Shown here piece after piece: positions 7,377 through 15,641 of a stretch of 64,000 nt of DNA. The position numbers and the translations under genes were made by a program. The notes beneath the pieces are model-generated. The model was given only the letters and a program-made list of their open reading frames with translations, made no database searches and was not told the DNA's origin. Every line of letters begins with the position of its first letter. The stretch's first letter is position 1. The stretch comes from Acidiferrimicrobium sp. IK (lineage in GTDB: Bacteria; Actinomycetota; Acidimicrobiia; Acidimicrobiales; Palsa-688), in NCBI RefSeq assembly GCF_025499425.1, contig NZ_JAIMCB010000008.1:1-64000 (forward strand), in the 5' to 3' direction.

Positions 7377-7973
7377 TCAGTCGTTCTCGACGACGAAGTC
7401 CCACGTGACAACCGGCTGACCGCCGGCCGGCGCCCAGTGCAGCGTCCCCTCACCGGTCGGCAGCACCGCGGTGATCTGGAAGCTGACCGTGCTCCCCACG
7501 GGAGCCACCGCCGGCGGGGCGCTCTCACCGGCGACCAGCGAAGGATGCACCAGCCTGCCGAGCTGGTCGCTGAGACTGAAGTCCCCGATCCGGATCGGCA
7601 CGGTCCCCGCTGTGCGAGCCAGGGTGACCGTGAAGGTGGCGGTAACTGCCGGGGGCGGAGGTGCCACGAAGGGAGGCACCGCCGGTCCCGCCGCGGTGGC
7701 CAGAGTCCGGCCGCCGGGCAGGTCGACGTCGACCCCGACACCCTGCACCGCCAGCTGCGGGTGGGCGGTGTCGGCGGTCACCACCCGATCCACCGGGACC
7801 GTGGTCCTCGGGAGGAACGAGGGAAGGCCGCCGTAAGCGGAATGGGTCGCGGTGCCGCAGCCGGCTGCCGCCGCGGCCAGGGCCACGGCGGCAGCGACTG
7901 AGGCAACGAGAGACGGCCGACCGGTCGCCCGACGGCGGGTCTCACCGCTGCCGGCGGAGGGTGCTGCGGGCAT
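7377..7973 (-). CDS. Putative lipoprotein, overlaps the phosphoesterase gene
   Basis: The 198-aa protein starts with a basic stretch and a hydrophobic segment ending AAAAAGC, so Cys39 is a probable lipidation site. The mature part contains a Pro/Val-rich linker, then beta-strand-rich sequence (ATFTVTLARTAGTVPIRIGD and STVSFQITAVLPTGEGTLHW) that looks like an Ig-like fold. No enzyme motif is visible. Its ATG overlaps the stop of the upstream phosphoesterase by one base (TGATG), so the two are co-translated and probably work together at the cell surface. Confidence 0.7.
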   Translation of the reverse strand: MPAAPSAGSGETRRRATGRPSLVASVAAAVALAAAAAGCGTATHSAYGGLPSFLPRTTVPVDRVVTADTAHPQLAVQGVGVDVDLPGGRTLATAAGPAVPPFVAPPPPAVTATFTVTLARTAGTVPIRIGDFSLSDQLGRLVHPSLVAGESAPPAVAPVGSTVSFQITAVLPTGEGTLHWAPAGGQPVVTWDFVVEND

Positions 7974-9952
7974 CAGGCCGAGGCCGCGCCCTTGGCGTTG
8001 AGCGAGCCGTCAGGCGAGCAGAAGGTCGGCGGACGCTGACGGTTGTGCTTGCTCGCGGCCTCCGCCATCGCCACGTCGGGATCGACGTGCGCCGACTTGG
8101 ACGGGTTGTTGAACACGTCGGGGCCGAAGGGGGCGAGCCCACATTGGGCGGCGAATCCGAGGTGGCCCAGGCCGTCAAGACCCGGCGACTGGCCTTTGGC
8201 GTCCACCGAGAATAGGTCCTCCATGGTCCGCAGCCAGCTGTAGTGGTTGTATGCGACGGTGCTGGTCGTGCCCGGGGCGATGTAGGGGCTGATCAGGACG
8301 CTGCCGGTGTCACCCCCGCCGGGGGCCGGGTCGGTGGCGGTGTAGAGCGGGTCGGTGGCAGGGGTCTCGGCGCCCAGGGTCAGGCTGGTCACCGGGCCCG
8401 TCGGGTACACCGCCGTGCCGTTGGCGTCGACCAGCTGGAACGACCCGGCGTAGGCCCGGTTGCCAGTCGAGGCGGGCCCGGGGTCGAGGACCGGGCCGGT
8501 GTCGCTGACCGGGCCGACGTAGGCGCCGGCGGGGATGTTGGTGCCGGTGACGGCGCGCCCGGCGTCGGGGGCGGTGATGGCGGGGTCGACGATCAGGTTG
8601 GAGCCGGCCCCGGCGCTGACCGTATCGGTGCGGGCTCCGGGGACGCTGCCGCCGCCGCCCTTGATGTAGCCGGGGATGCTGCCGGCGGCCGGGCGATCGG
8701 TGAAGGCGTTGTCACCTGGCCCCGGGTAAAGCTGGACCCCGCTCGAGTTCTTGAGCAGCGGGGTGTTCGGGCCGGTCGGCTCGGAGTGCACCGTCTTGCC
8801 GTCGACGGTCTCGCCGGCGGCGTCGCTGCGGATGTAGGTGTGCTCGGTGGCCGGTTGCGACGAGTTGTTGTAGCTGGAGTTGGCGAAGGGCGGGTTGGCC
8901 TCGTCGAAGGTAACGTCGATCAGGCCGCCGTCTTTGAACGCCGGGGAGGCCTCGATCTCAGGAATGACGTGCTCGAGGAACAGATCCGAGGCGTACAGGC
9001 CGCCGGTGTAGTTGACCGGCGGCTTGGGGGTGTTGGGATCCGAGAACCCGCCGCTCAAGTTGTTGCCGGCGCACACCGCGTCGTGGGCGTCGGAGCAGTT
9101 GTTGGGGGTGATCCAGCTGAATGCCGGCGTGGTGCTCTCGCTCTGCAGGTCGTGGTACAGGCCGCTTGTCGAGCTGAACAGGCTGGCGATGTGAGCCGGG
9201 TTGCAGTCCGCCGGGTTGGTGAGCAGCGACTCGAACCACGGGAAGGGGAAGTGCTTGGGCACGTACTGGTCGGTGGCGTTGGCCGAGCCCGGGTTCGGCA
9301 CCCCGGCCCCCGCCGGGTTGCCGGGGCCGCCGCAGGAGTTGACGTCGTGAGCCGGCCCGCTGGCGTCGGGGTTGCCCATGTCCTGGGCGTAGCCTTTCCA
9401 GCTGACGCCGGCGGAGTCGAACTGGTTGAAGAGGGTCTTCACGCTCGCGGGGTACACGCAGCCGGTGCCCTGGTTGGCGCCGCCCTCGGGAGCGACGGTG
9501 CTAGTGGCGTACGGCGCCCCGGCCTCAGCGAACTGGCCGGCGTCGGGACCGGTCTTGACCACGCTGCCGACGGCGTCGGCGTACTGCGGGCAGTCGTTCT
9601 GGTCGGCGGGCATGGTGGCCTGCCCACTCACCAGCGACGTGTAGTTGTCGAGGCTGAAGTGCCCGGTGCCGAAGTAGTCCTTGAGCAGGACCCCCTGCTG
9701 AGGAAGGGCCTTCCACAAGTAGGTGTTGTTGTTGAGGCCGGTGAAGGTGGCGTCGTAGGACTTGTTCTCCAGGATGATCAGCCAGACGTGCTTGATCGCC
9801 CCGGACTTGAGGCCTGTGCTGGAGATGTAGCTGGTGGGCGCCGCCGACGCGATCGACGACGCGGTGATCGGAGCCGCCGCGGCGGCTACGCCGACGAGGC
9901 CGGTGGCCGCCGCGACGCGCCACCACTTCCTGGTACGACCTGAGAGGACCAT
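7973..9952 (-). CDS. Secreted phosphoesterase (phospholipase C / acid phosphatase AcpA family)
   Basis: The 659-aa protein has an N-terminal signal sequence (basic start, hydrophobic stretch, ASAA cleavage area near residue 34) and then HVWLIILENKSYDATF, the metal-binding E-N-x-[ST] start of the PF04185 phosphoesterase family. GTGHFSLDNYTSLVSGQATM and LIDVTFDEANPP are further family signatures. Members hydrolyse phosphate mono- or diesters outside the cell. About residues 370-560 hold a low-complexity Gly/Pro/Thr-rich insertion typical of secreted actinobacterial versions. It is followed by the one-base-overlapping lipoprotein gene. The start is ATG at 9952 without a clear SD. The exact substrate is unknown. 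Confidence 0.85.
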   Translation of the reverse strand: MVLSGRTRKWWRVAAATGLVGVAAAAAPITASSIASAAPTSYISSTGLKSGAIKHVWLIILENKSYDATFTGLNNNTYLWKALPQQGVLLKDYFGTGHFSLDNYTSLVSGQATMPADQNDCPQYADAVGSVVKTGPDAGQFAEAGAPYATSTVAPEGGANQGTGCVYPASVKTLFNQFDSAGVSWKGYAQDMGNPDASGPAHDVNSCGGPGNPAGAGVPNPGSANATDQYVPKHFPFPWFESLLTNPADCNPAHIASLFSSTSGLYHDLQSESTTPAFSWITPNNCSDAHDAVCAGNNLSGGFSDPNTPKPPVNYTGGLYASDLFLEHVIPEIEASPAFKDGGLIDVTFDEANPPFANSSYNNSSQPATEHTYIRSDAAGETVDGKTVHSEPTGPNTPLLKNSSGVQLYPGPGDNAFTDRPAAGSIPGYIKGGGGSVPGARTDTVSAGAGSNLIVDPAITAPDAGRAVTGTNIPAGAYVGPVSDTGPVLDPGPASTGNRAYAGSFQLVDANGTAVYPTGPVTSLTLGAETPATDPLYTATDPAPGGGDTGSVLISPYIAPGTTSTVAYNHYSWLRTMEDLFSVDAKGQSPGLDGLGHLGFAAQCGLAPFGPDVFNNPSKSAHVDPDVAMAEAASKHNRQRPPTFCSPDGSLNAKGAASA

Positions 9953-10090
9953 AAGAAGAGGTCTATTCGCCGAGGGTAAACCCCCGGGGCACGCACGGCG
10001 ACGAGCGGAAGAACCCTCGGCGACAGTCGGGTGCGGCCCGCTCCGCCCGGCGCGCTGCGGGCCGCCCCGGCTGCCGGCAGCGAGTAAGAG

Positions 10091-10489
10091 CTACCTGCCG
10101 GCGACCGCGACCTCTGCGTCGGGCTCCGCCCACTGCCAGGTCTCGGCGTCAGCCCACAACCGCTCCAGCTCGTAGAAGTCGCGGGCCTCCCCGAGGAAGA
10201 TGTGGACGACGAAGTCCCCGTAGTCCATGAGGACCCACCGGGCGTCGTCGAGGCCCTCGACGCGCCGCGGCGGCGGGCCGCCGGCCCGCTTTACCTGCTC
10301 CTCGACCTCCTCGGCGATGGTGCGGACCTGGCGGGTGTTGGCGCCGCTGGTGATCACGAACGCGTCGGTGATGGCGAGCAGGTTGCCCACTCCGAGGACC
10401 AGGGTGTCCTGGCCCTGCTTGGCGTCAGCGGCTCGGGCCGCGGCGACGCACCACTGACGGACCTGGTCGAGCGACGCCGTCGCCGTCAC
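10091..10489 (-). CDS. rsfS: Ribosomal silencing factor RsfS
   Basis: The 132-aa protein matches RsfS/Iojap: LGVGNLLAITDAFVITSGAN, then TRQVRTIAEEVEEQVKRAGG, WVLMDYGDFVVHIF and ARDFYELERLW. It binds ribosomal protein L14 and blocks subunit joining when nutrients are scarce. It is the third gene of nadD-(membrane protein)-rsfS, the usual bacterial arrangement. A short Ala-rich tail follows the conserved domain. Confidence 0.95.
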   Translation of the reverse strand: MTATASLDQVRQWCVAAARAADAKQGQDTLVLGVGNLLAITDAFVITSGANTRQVRTIAEEVEEQVKRAGGPPPRRVEGLDDARWVLMDYGDFVVHIFLGEARDFYELERLWADAETWQWAEPDAEVAVAGR

Positions 10490-10523
10490 CGCGACTGACC
10501 TGCCCGGTTGATGCTGGTGATGC

Positions 10524-10802
10524 TCATGCGAGTCCTCCGTGGAGAGATAGGAGTGCGGCCGCCGACGGCGACCCGGTTTGCAGCCACTGCAAACCGAGCA
10601 GCACGAGGGTGACTGCCAGCAGCAGGGCGAGGACGAGGACGGCTGCCAGCTCCTCCCTGACCAGGCGGCGCTGCTCGCGCCGACGGGCCTGCCGGGAGGG
10701 GATCGGATCCCCGGCCGGGCCGGGGGTGGTCGTCGCCTTGTCGTCGGGCATCCGGCGTGGCAGCGCCACGCGGTTTCGGGTCGCCTGACGAACCGTCGTC
10801 AT
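10524..10802 (-). CDS. Small single-pass membrane protein between nadD and rsfS
   Basis: The ATG at 10802 overlaps the nadD stop as ATGA. The 92-aa product has a basic cytoplasmic N-terminus with Arg clusters (RQARRREQRR) and one strongly hydrophobic helix, ELAAVLVLALLLAVTLVLLG (about residues 51-70), then a short outside tail. No family is recognised; membrane proteins of varied sequence often fill this slot in actinobacteria. Longer upstream starts run inside nadD and are rejected. Coupling suggests co-expression with NAD synthesis and ribosome silencing. Confidence 0.65.
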   Translation of the reverse strand: MTTVRQATRNRVALPRRMPDDKATTTPGPAGDPIPSRQARRREQRRLVREELAAVLVLALLLAVTLVLLGLQWLQTGSPSAAALLSLHGGLA

Positions 10803-11401
10803 CTCCCTACAGCGTACAGACCGTGGGAGGTGATGAAGTGGACAGCCGACTCGGGGATCAGGTAGTCGAGGGGGCGGCCCTCGGCTGCCCGGCTGCGCAG
10901 GTCGGTGGAGGAGATCTCCAAGTTGGGCACCGAGACTTCGACCACCCGCCAGCCGTCGCCGTCGAGTCCCCGCGGGCGCCCGGCGCCGGGCCGGTTGACC
11001 AGCACCAGGGTGGCCAGCTCCTTGACGTGCTCGATGCGCTCCCAACTCGGCAGGTCGAACGCCACGTCCCACCCCACGACCAAGAACAGCTCGGCGTCGG
11101 GGTGCAGACCGTGGAGCTCCGCGAGGGTGTCGGCGCTGTAGGACTCCCCGCCCCGGTCGAGCTCCAGGCGCCCGGCCTCCAGGCCGGGCACGTCGCCGAC
11201 GGCCGCCTGCACCAGCGCGAAGCGCTCCTCGGCCCCGGTCACGACCCTGGTGCCGGCCTTCTGCCAGGGGACGTTGGCGACCATCAAGATCACCCGGTCG
11301 AGGCCCAGCGCGGCCCTGGCGTTGACCGCGGCCACGAGGTGCCCGACGTGGATCGGGTCGAACGTGCCCCCGAAGACTCCTATGCGCTCACCCATATCCA
11401 A
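10799..11401 (-). CDS. nadD: Nicotinate-nucleotide adenylyltransferase
   Basis: The 200-aa protein contains GVFGGTFDPIHVGHLVAAVN (nucleotidyltransferase GxFxPxHxGH motif) and the C-terminal ISSTDLRSR signature. It converts nicotinate mononucleotide and ATP to deamido-NAD in NAD synthesis. An ATG at 11395 (MGERIG) is an alternative start. It heads the nadD-membrane protein-rsfS operon and is divergent from aroG. Confidence 0.95.
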   Translation of the reverse strand: MDMGERIGVFGGTFDPIHVGHLVAAVNARAALGLDRVILMVANVPWQKAGTRVVTGAEERFALVQAAVGDVPGLEAGRLELDRGGESYSADTLAELHGLHPDAELFLVVGWDVAFDLPSWERIEHVKELATLVLVNRPGAGRPRGLDGDGWRVVEVSVPNLEISSTDLRSRAAEGRPLDYLIPESAVHFITSHGLYAVGR

Positions 11402-11481
11402 CCCGACCCTAGCCAGCGGACCTGCAGGTCAGGCCACCTGGCGCATTGCCGCTAGGGGGTCGAGTCGGCCATCCTTTAAGG

Positions 11482-12858
11482 GTGGAGCACCCTCGCGACG
11501 ACGCCGCGCCCCCCGCCCCCGCCGGGTGGACCCCCGGCGCGTGGCGGGCCAAGCCAGCAGCCCAGCAGCCCGACTGGCCCGACGCGTACGCGCTCGAGCA
11601 GACCCTCAAGTCCCTCTCCACCCTGCCCCCGCTGGTCTTCGCCGGCGAGGCCCGCCACCTCCACAGCGCGCTGGCCCAAGTGGCGCGAGGCGAGGCGTTC
11701 TTGCTGCAGGCCGGCGACTGCGCAGAGTCCTTCGCGGAGTTCACCGCGGACAACATCCGCGACAAGCTGAAGGTCATCTTGCAGATGGCGGTGGTGCTCA
11801 CCTACGGAACCGGCGTGCCGGTCGTCAAGGTTGGCCGCATCGCCGGCCAGTTCGCCAAGCCCCGGTCGGCGCCGACCGAGACCGTCGCCGGCCAAGAGCT
11901 GCCGAGCTTCCGCGGCCACATCGTCAACGACGACGCCCCGACCCTGGCGGCGCGGACCCCCGATCCGGCGCGGCTGGTGTCGGCCTACCACCAGTCCGCG
12001 TCGACGCTGAACCTCCTCCGGGCGTTCACCAAGGGCGGTTTCGCCGACCTCTCCGAGGTCCACATGTGGAACCAGCAGTTCGTCGCGTCCTCCAGCGAGG
12101 GGCAGCGCTACAACGCCATCGCCGAGGAGATCGAGCGGGCCCTGCGGTTCATGCGGGCGTGCGGGATCAACCTGGCGCAGGAGCAGTCGCTGCACCAGGT
12201 GGACTTCTGGACCAGCCATGAGGCGCTGATCCTCGGTTACGAGGAGGCCATGACCAGGAACGACTCCCTCACCGGAGACTGGTACGACACCTCGGCGCAT
12301 ATGGTCTGGGTTGGCGAGCGGACCCGCCAGATCGGGGGGGCCCACCTGGAGTTCCTCGCCGGGATCGCCAACCCGGTCGGCGCCAAGCTCGGCCCGGCGG
12401 CGACCACCGAGGAGGTGCTCGAACTGTGCGCGGCCCTCGACCCGCACCGCACCCCCGGGCGCCTGACCCTGATCAGCCGCATGGGCGCGGGCCGGGTCTC
12501 GGAGAAGCTGCGCCCGCTGCTGCGAGCGGTGCTCACGTCGGGCCATCCGGTCGTGTGGCAGTGCGACCCCATGCACGGCAACACCTTCACCGGGGCCGGG
12601 GGCCGCAAGACCCGGCACTTCGACGACGTGCTGGCCGAGATCAGCGAGTTCTTCGCGGTGTGCCGGGAGGAGGGCGTGTGGCCCGGTGGTGTCCACGTGG
12701 AGCTGACCGGCGACAGCGTCACGGAGTGCCTGGGCGGCTCCGAGGACATCCTCGAGGACCAGCTCGAGCTGCGCTACACCACCACCTGCGACCCCAGGCT
12801 CAACGGCCGCCAGTCCCTCGACCTGGCGTTCCGGGTGGCCGAGCTGCTGCGCCAGTAG
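11482..12858 (+). CDS. aroG: Class II 3-deoxy-7-phosphoheptulonate (DAHP) synthase
   Basis: About 458 aa from the GTG at 11482 (an in-frame start exists at 11446). WTPGAWRAKPAAQQPDWPD, FLLQAGDCAESFAEF, KVGRIAGQFAKPRS, VWQCDPMHGNT and HVELTGDSVTECLGG are class II DAHP synthase signatures, with the metal-binding Cys, His, Glu and Asp residues. It condenses PEP and erythrose-4-phosphate in the first shikimate step. Mycobacterial AroG is also class II and is feedback regulated, often with chorismate mutase. Here it is monocistronic. Confidence 0.95.
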   Translation: MEHPRDDAAPPAPAGWTPGAWRAKPAAQQPDWPDAYALEQTLKSLSTLPPLVFAGEARHLHSALAQVARGEAFLLQAGDCAESFAEFTADNIRDKLKVILQMAVVLTYGTGVPVVKVGRIAGQFAKPRSAPTETVAGQELPSFRGHIVNDDAPTLAARTPDPARLVSAYHQSASTLNLLRAFTKGGFADLSEVHMWNQQFVASSSEGQRYNAIAEEIERALRFMRACGINLAQEQSLHQVDFWTSHEALILGYEEAMTRNDSLTGDWYDTSAHMVWVGERTRQIGGAHLEFLAGIANPVGAKLGPAATTEEVLELCAALDPHRTPGRLTLISRMGAGRVSEKLRPLLRAVLTSGHPVVWQCDPMHGNTFTGAGGRKTRHFDDVLAEISEFFAVCREEGVWPGGVHVELTGDSVTECLGGSEDILEDQLELRYTTTCDPRLNGRQSLDLAFRVAELLRQ

Positions 12859-12950
12859 GCCCGACGCCGGCGGCCCTCACCTGACCGCCCGGACCCCTGG
12901 GACCACGGCCCGGGCCCCTGGGACCACGACCCGAGCCCGATACAAGGAAA

Positions 12951-12977
12951 ATTTGATCAACTAGCTCAGGATTTGAT
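12951..12977 (+). promoter_or_regulatory. AT-rich upstream element of sir-cysH with a direct repeat
   Basis: Within otherwise GC-rich DNA, 12939-12980 is AT-rich. ATTTGAT occurs at 12951-12957 and 12971-12977, exactly 20 bp apart (two helical turns). The second copy ends 12 bases before the GTG of sir. This spacing suits cooperative binding on one DNA face. Just upstream, CCCCTGGGACCACG is repeated at 12894-12907 and 12915-12928. Confidence 0.4.
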
Positions 12978-12989
12978 TGACTGGCGGGC

Positions 12990-14771
12990 GTGCACGCTGC
13001 AGCGATCGATCCGGAACTGGCCGCGGACATCGAGAAGTTCGAGAGGCTCCTGCGAGATCACCTGGCCGGCCAGGTGGACGAGGACGCCTTCCGGGTGTTC
13101 CGTCTCAACAACGGCGTCTACGGGCAGCGCCAAGGCGGCCACAACCAGATGGTGCGGGTGAAGTTCCCCTACGGCAGCGTCACCGCCGAGCAGCTGGATC
13201 TCTTGGGCGACGTGTCCGAGCGCTACAGCCGGGGTTGGGGTCACCTGACGACCAGGCAGAACGTGCAGTTCCACTTCGTGCAGCTGGAGAAGGTGCCGTC
13301 GCTGCTGCGGGAGCTGGCCGAGGTCGGCCTGACCACCCGCGAGGCGTGCGGGGACACCGTCCGCAACGTGATGGGCTGCCACCTGGCCGGGGCGTGCCCC
13401 TACGAGGTACTCGACATCAGCCCGTGGGCCGAGGCCACTTTCCGGTATTTCCTCCACCACCCCTACGCGCAGCGGCTCCCCCGCAAGTTCAAGATCAACT
13501 TCTCCGGTTGCGTCACCGACTGCGGCCAGGCGATGTTCAACGATGTCGGCGTGGTCGCGGTGAGCCGCCCCACCGCCGAGGGCACCGTCGAGGCCGGGTT
13601 CCGGGTGTTCGTGGCCGGTGGCCTCGGCGCCAACCCGCACCCCGCCCAGGCCCTCGAAGAGTTCACGGCACGCGAGGACCTTTTGCCCACCATCGAAGCC
13701 GTCCTGCGGACCTTCGACCACTACGGCAACCGGGACAACAAGCTGCGGGCCCGCCTCAAGTGGGTCGTCGATCAGATCGGCATCGACGAGCTGCGCCGGC
13801 GGGTCCTCAAGGAGCGCAAGCTGCTGCTGGCGTCCTCGTCGTATCCCGGCGGCATCCCGGCGATCGTCGAGGAGCTGGGCGACGAGCCCGCCGGGGTGTC
13901 CCCGACCACCGAGGCCACCCCCGTCGGGGTGCCGGTGACCTTCAAGGCGCCGGCCAAGGGCAGCGGCGACCCGTTCACCCGCTGGGAGTCCGCCAACGTG
14001 GTGGTCGGCGTCGCCAAGGGCACGGTGTCGGCGCTGGCGTACGCCAAGCTCGGCGACATCACCGCCCAGCAGTTCCGGGAGCTGGCGTCCATCATCCGGG
14101 ACTTCGGCGTGGACATGCGGGTCACCAACCGCCAGAACCTAGCGTTGCGGGGCCTTTCGGCCGAGCAGCTGCCGGACCTCTACGCCCGCCTGGACGCCAT
14201 CGGCATGGCCGAGCCGGGCGCCGAGCTGGCCCGCGACGTCGTGTCGTGCCCGGGCGCGGACACCTGCAACCTGGCCGTGACCCAAAGCCGGGGGCTGGCC
14301 GACGACATCGGCCGGGCCCTCGAAGCGGCCGGCCTGGCCGACGTCGGCGGGGTCCGCATCAACATCTCCGGTTGCACCAACAGCTGCGGCCAGCACCACA
14401 TCGCCGACATCGGGTTCCACGGCGCGGAGCGGCGGGCCCACGGCCGGCCCGCCCCCGGCTACCAGATGCTCCTCGGCGGCCACGTCGGTGACACCCAGAT
14501 CGAGTTCGGGCAGCGGGCGCTGCGCCTGCCGGCGAAAGCCGCGGCGGAAGCCACGGTCCGCCTGGTCGGCCGCTACGCCGACGAGCGCCAGCCCGGCGAG
14601 CTGTTCGCCGGGTGGCTGGAGCGTTCCGGCGGCCCGAAGGTGCTCGGAACCGAGCTGAAGGACCTCGACTTCTGGCCGGACCCCGAAGAGCGCCCCGACT
14701 ACTACATCGACTTCGACGAGACCGGCCCCTACGTGGCCGAGGTCGGCGAAGGCGAATGCGCGGCGGGCTGA
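12990..14771 (+). CDS. sir: Ferredoxin-type sulfite (nitrite) reductase, NirA/Sir family
   Basis: The 593-aa protein has two ferredoxin-like halves. The sirohaem/[4Fe-4S] ligands are visible as SCPGADTCNLAVTQ and ISGCTNSCGQHH (C-x5-C and C-x3-C). RGWGHLTTRQNVQFH and VRINISGC are family hallmarks. It would reduce sulfite to sulfide with six electrons; nitrite reductases share the fold, but the cysH neighbour 52 bases downstream supports sulfite. The start is GTG at 12990. A Tyr-Cys crosslink typical of sulfite reductases cannot be judged by eye. Confidence 0.9.
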   Translation: MHAAAIDPELAADIEKFERLLRDHLAGQVDEDAFRVFRLNNGVYGQRQGGHNQMVRVKFPYGSVTAEQLDLLGDVSERYSRGWGHLTTRQNVQFHFVQLEKVPSLLRELAEVGLTTREACGDTVRNVMGCHLAGACPYEVLDISPWAEATFRYFLHHPYAQRLPRKFKINFSGCVTDCGQAMFNDVGVVAVSRPTAEGTVEAGFRVFVAGGLGANPHPAQALEEFTAREDLLPTIEAVLRTFDHYGNRDNKLRARLKWVVDQIGIDELRRRVLKERKLLLASSSYPGGIPAIVEELGDEPAGVSPTTEATPVGVPVTFKAPAKGSGDPFTRWESANVVVGVAKGTVSALAYAKLGDITAQQFRELASIIRDFGVDMRVTNRQNLALRGLSAEQLPDLYARLDAIGMAEPGAELARDVVSCPGADTCNLAVTQSRGLADDIGRALEAAGLADVGGVRINISGCTNSCGQHHIADIGFHGAERRAHGRPAPGYQMLLGGHVGDTQIEFGQRALRLPAKAAAEATVRLVGRYADERQPGELFAGWLERSGGPKVLGTELKDLDFWPDPEERPDYYIDFDETGPYVAEVGEGECAAG

Positions 14772-14823
14772 GAAGTGCCTGAGATCGGGACGCGACCGGC
14801 TACGACGGTGAAAAGGTGACTCT

Positions 14824-15519
14824 GTGACAACGCTGCTCGACACCAGCCGCCACCTGGTGGCCCCGGACTGGTCGCCCTCCGACCTGTCCGCTCTCAACGC
14901 CAGGTTCGAGAAGGCTCCCGCCGCGGCTGTCATCGAGTGGGCGGTCGAGCAGTTCCACCCCCACTTCTGCCTGACCGCGTCGATGACCGACGCGGTGCTC
15001 ATCGACCTGGCGGTGTCGGTCGAACCGTCGATCGAGGTGGTGTTCATCGACACCGGCTACCACTTCCCCGAAACCCTGGAGACCGTCGAGTCGGTCCGGC
15101 GCCACTACGGCCTGAACCTGCGGGTGCTCACCGTCGCCCCCCAGCCCGTAGAGCTGTGGCGGGCGGATCCCGAGCGGTGCTGCTCGGCGGCCAAGGTCGA
15201 GCAGCTGGACCGGGCGCTCGTCGGCAAGCTCGGCTGGATGAGCGGCCTGCGCCGGGCGGAGGCCACCACTCGGGCCAACGCCCCGATCGTGGCCCGGGAC
15301 CTGCGGGGCCTGGTGAAGGTCAACCCCATCGCCACCTGGACCGACGACGACGTGGCCAGCTACATCGCCGACCACGACGTACCGGTCAACCCGCTGCTGG
15401 AGCAGGGGTACCCGTCCATCGGGTGCCAGCCCTGCACTGCGCCCGTCGCCGACGGCGCCGACCCCCGCTCTGGGCGTTGGGCGGGGCGGGACAAGACGGA
15501 GTGCGGCCTGCACCAGTAG
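14824..15519 (+). CDS. cysH: Assimilatory APS reductase (CysH, [4Fe-4S] type)
   Basis: The 231-aa protein carries CLTASMTDAVLIDLAV (PP-loop-like), VVFIDTGYHFPET, the cysteine pair RCCSAAKV and the CQPC motif, which together ligate a [4Fe-4S] cluster and mark APS-using rather than PAPS-using reductases. The catalytic Cys lies in the C-terminal KTECGLH. It reduces adenylyl sulfate to sulfite, which Sir then reduces to sulfide. The start is GTG with SD GAAAAGG. The two genes form the core of sulfate assimilation. Confidence 0.93.
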   Translation: MTTLLDTSRHLVAPDWSPSDLSALNARFEKAPAAAVIEWAVEQFHPHFCLTASMTDAVLIDLAVSVEPSIEVVFIDTGYHFPETLETVESVRRHYGLNLRVLTVAPQPVELWRADPERCCSAAKVEQLDRALVGKLGWMSGLRRAEATTRANAPIVARDLRGLVKVNPIATWTDDDVASYIADHDVPVNPLLEQGYPSIGCQPCTAPVADGADPRSGRWAGRDKTECGLHQ

Positions 15520-15641
15520 CCGGGCGCTACGGCGACGGCCCCCGGGTGCGGGGCCGCTGGTACATTCCTGCCCGTAGGTCCCGGGCCTGGGCCTCCGCCG
15601 AGGGCAGGCGCTGCCGGTCGCCTGTCGAATACCTGAACGTC

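Noticed and set aside
8243..9943. Long plus-strand open frame opposite the phosphoesterase
   Set aside because: It is antisense to a strongly supported gene and is Gly/Val/Arg-rich as expected from codon-position GC bias.
14937..15641. N-terminal extension of the glucosaminidase-domain frame
   Set aside because: It overlaps cysH in another frame and has Arg/Gly-rich shadow composition; the signal peptide starts at the GTG at 15642.
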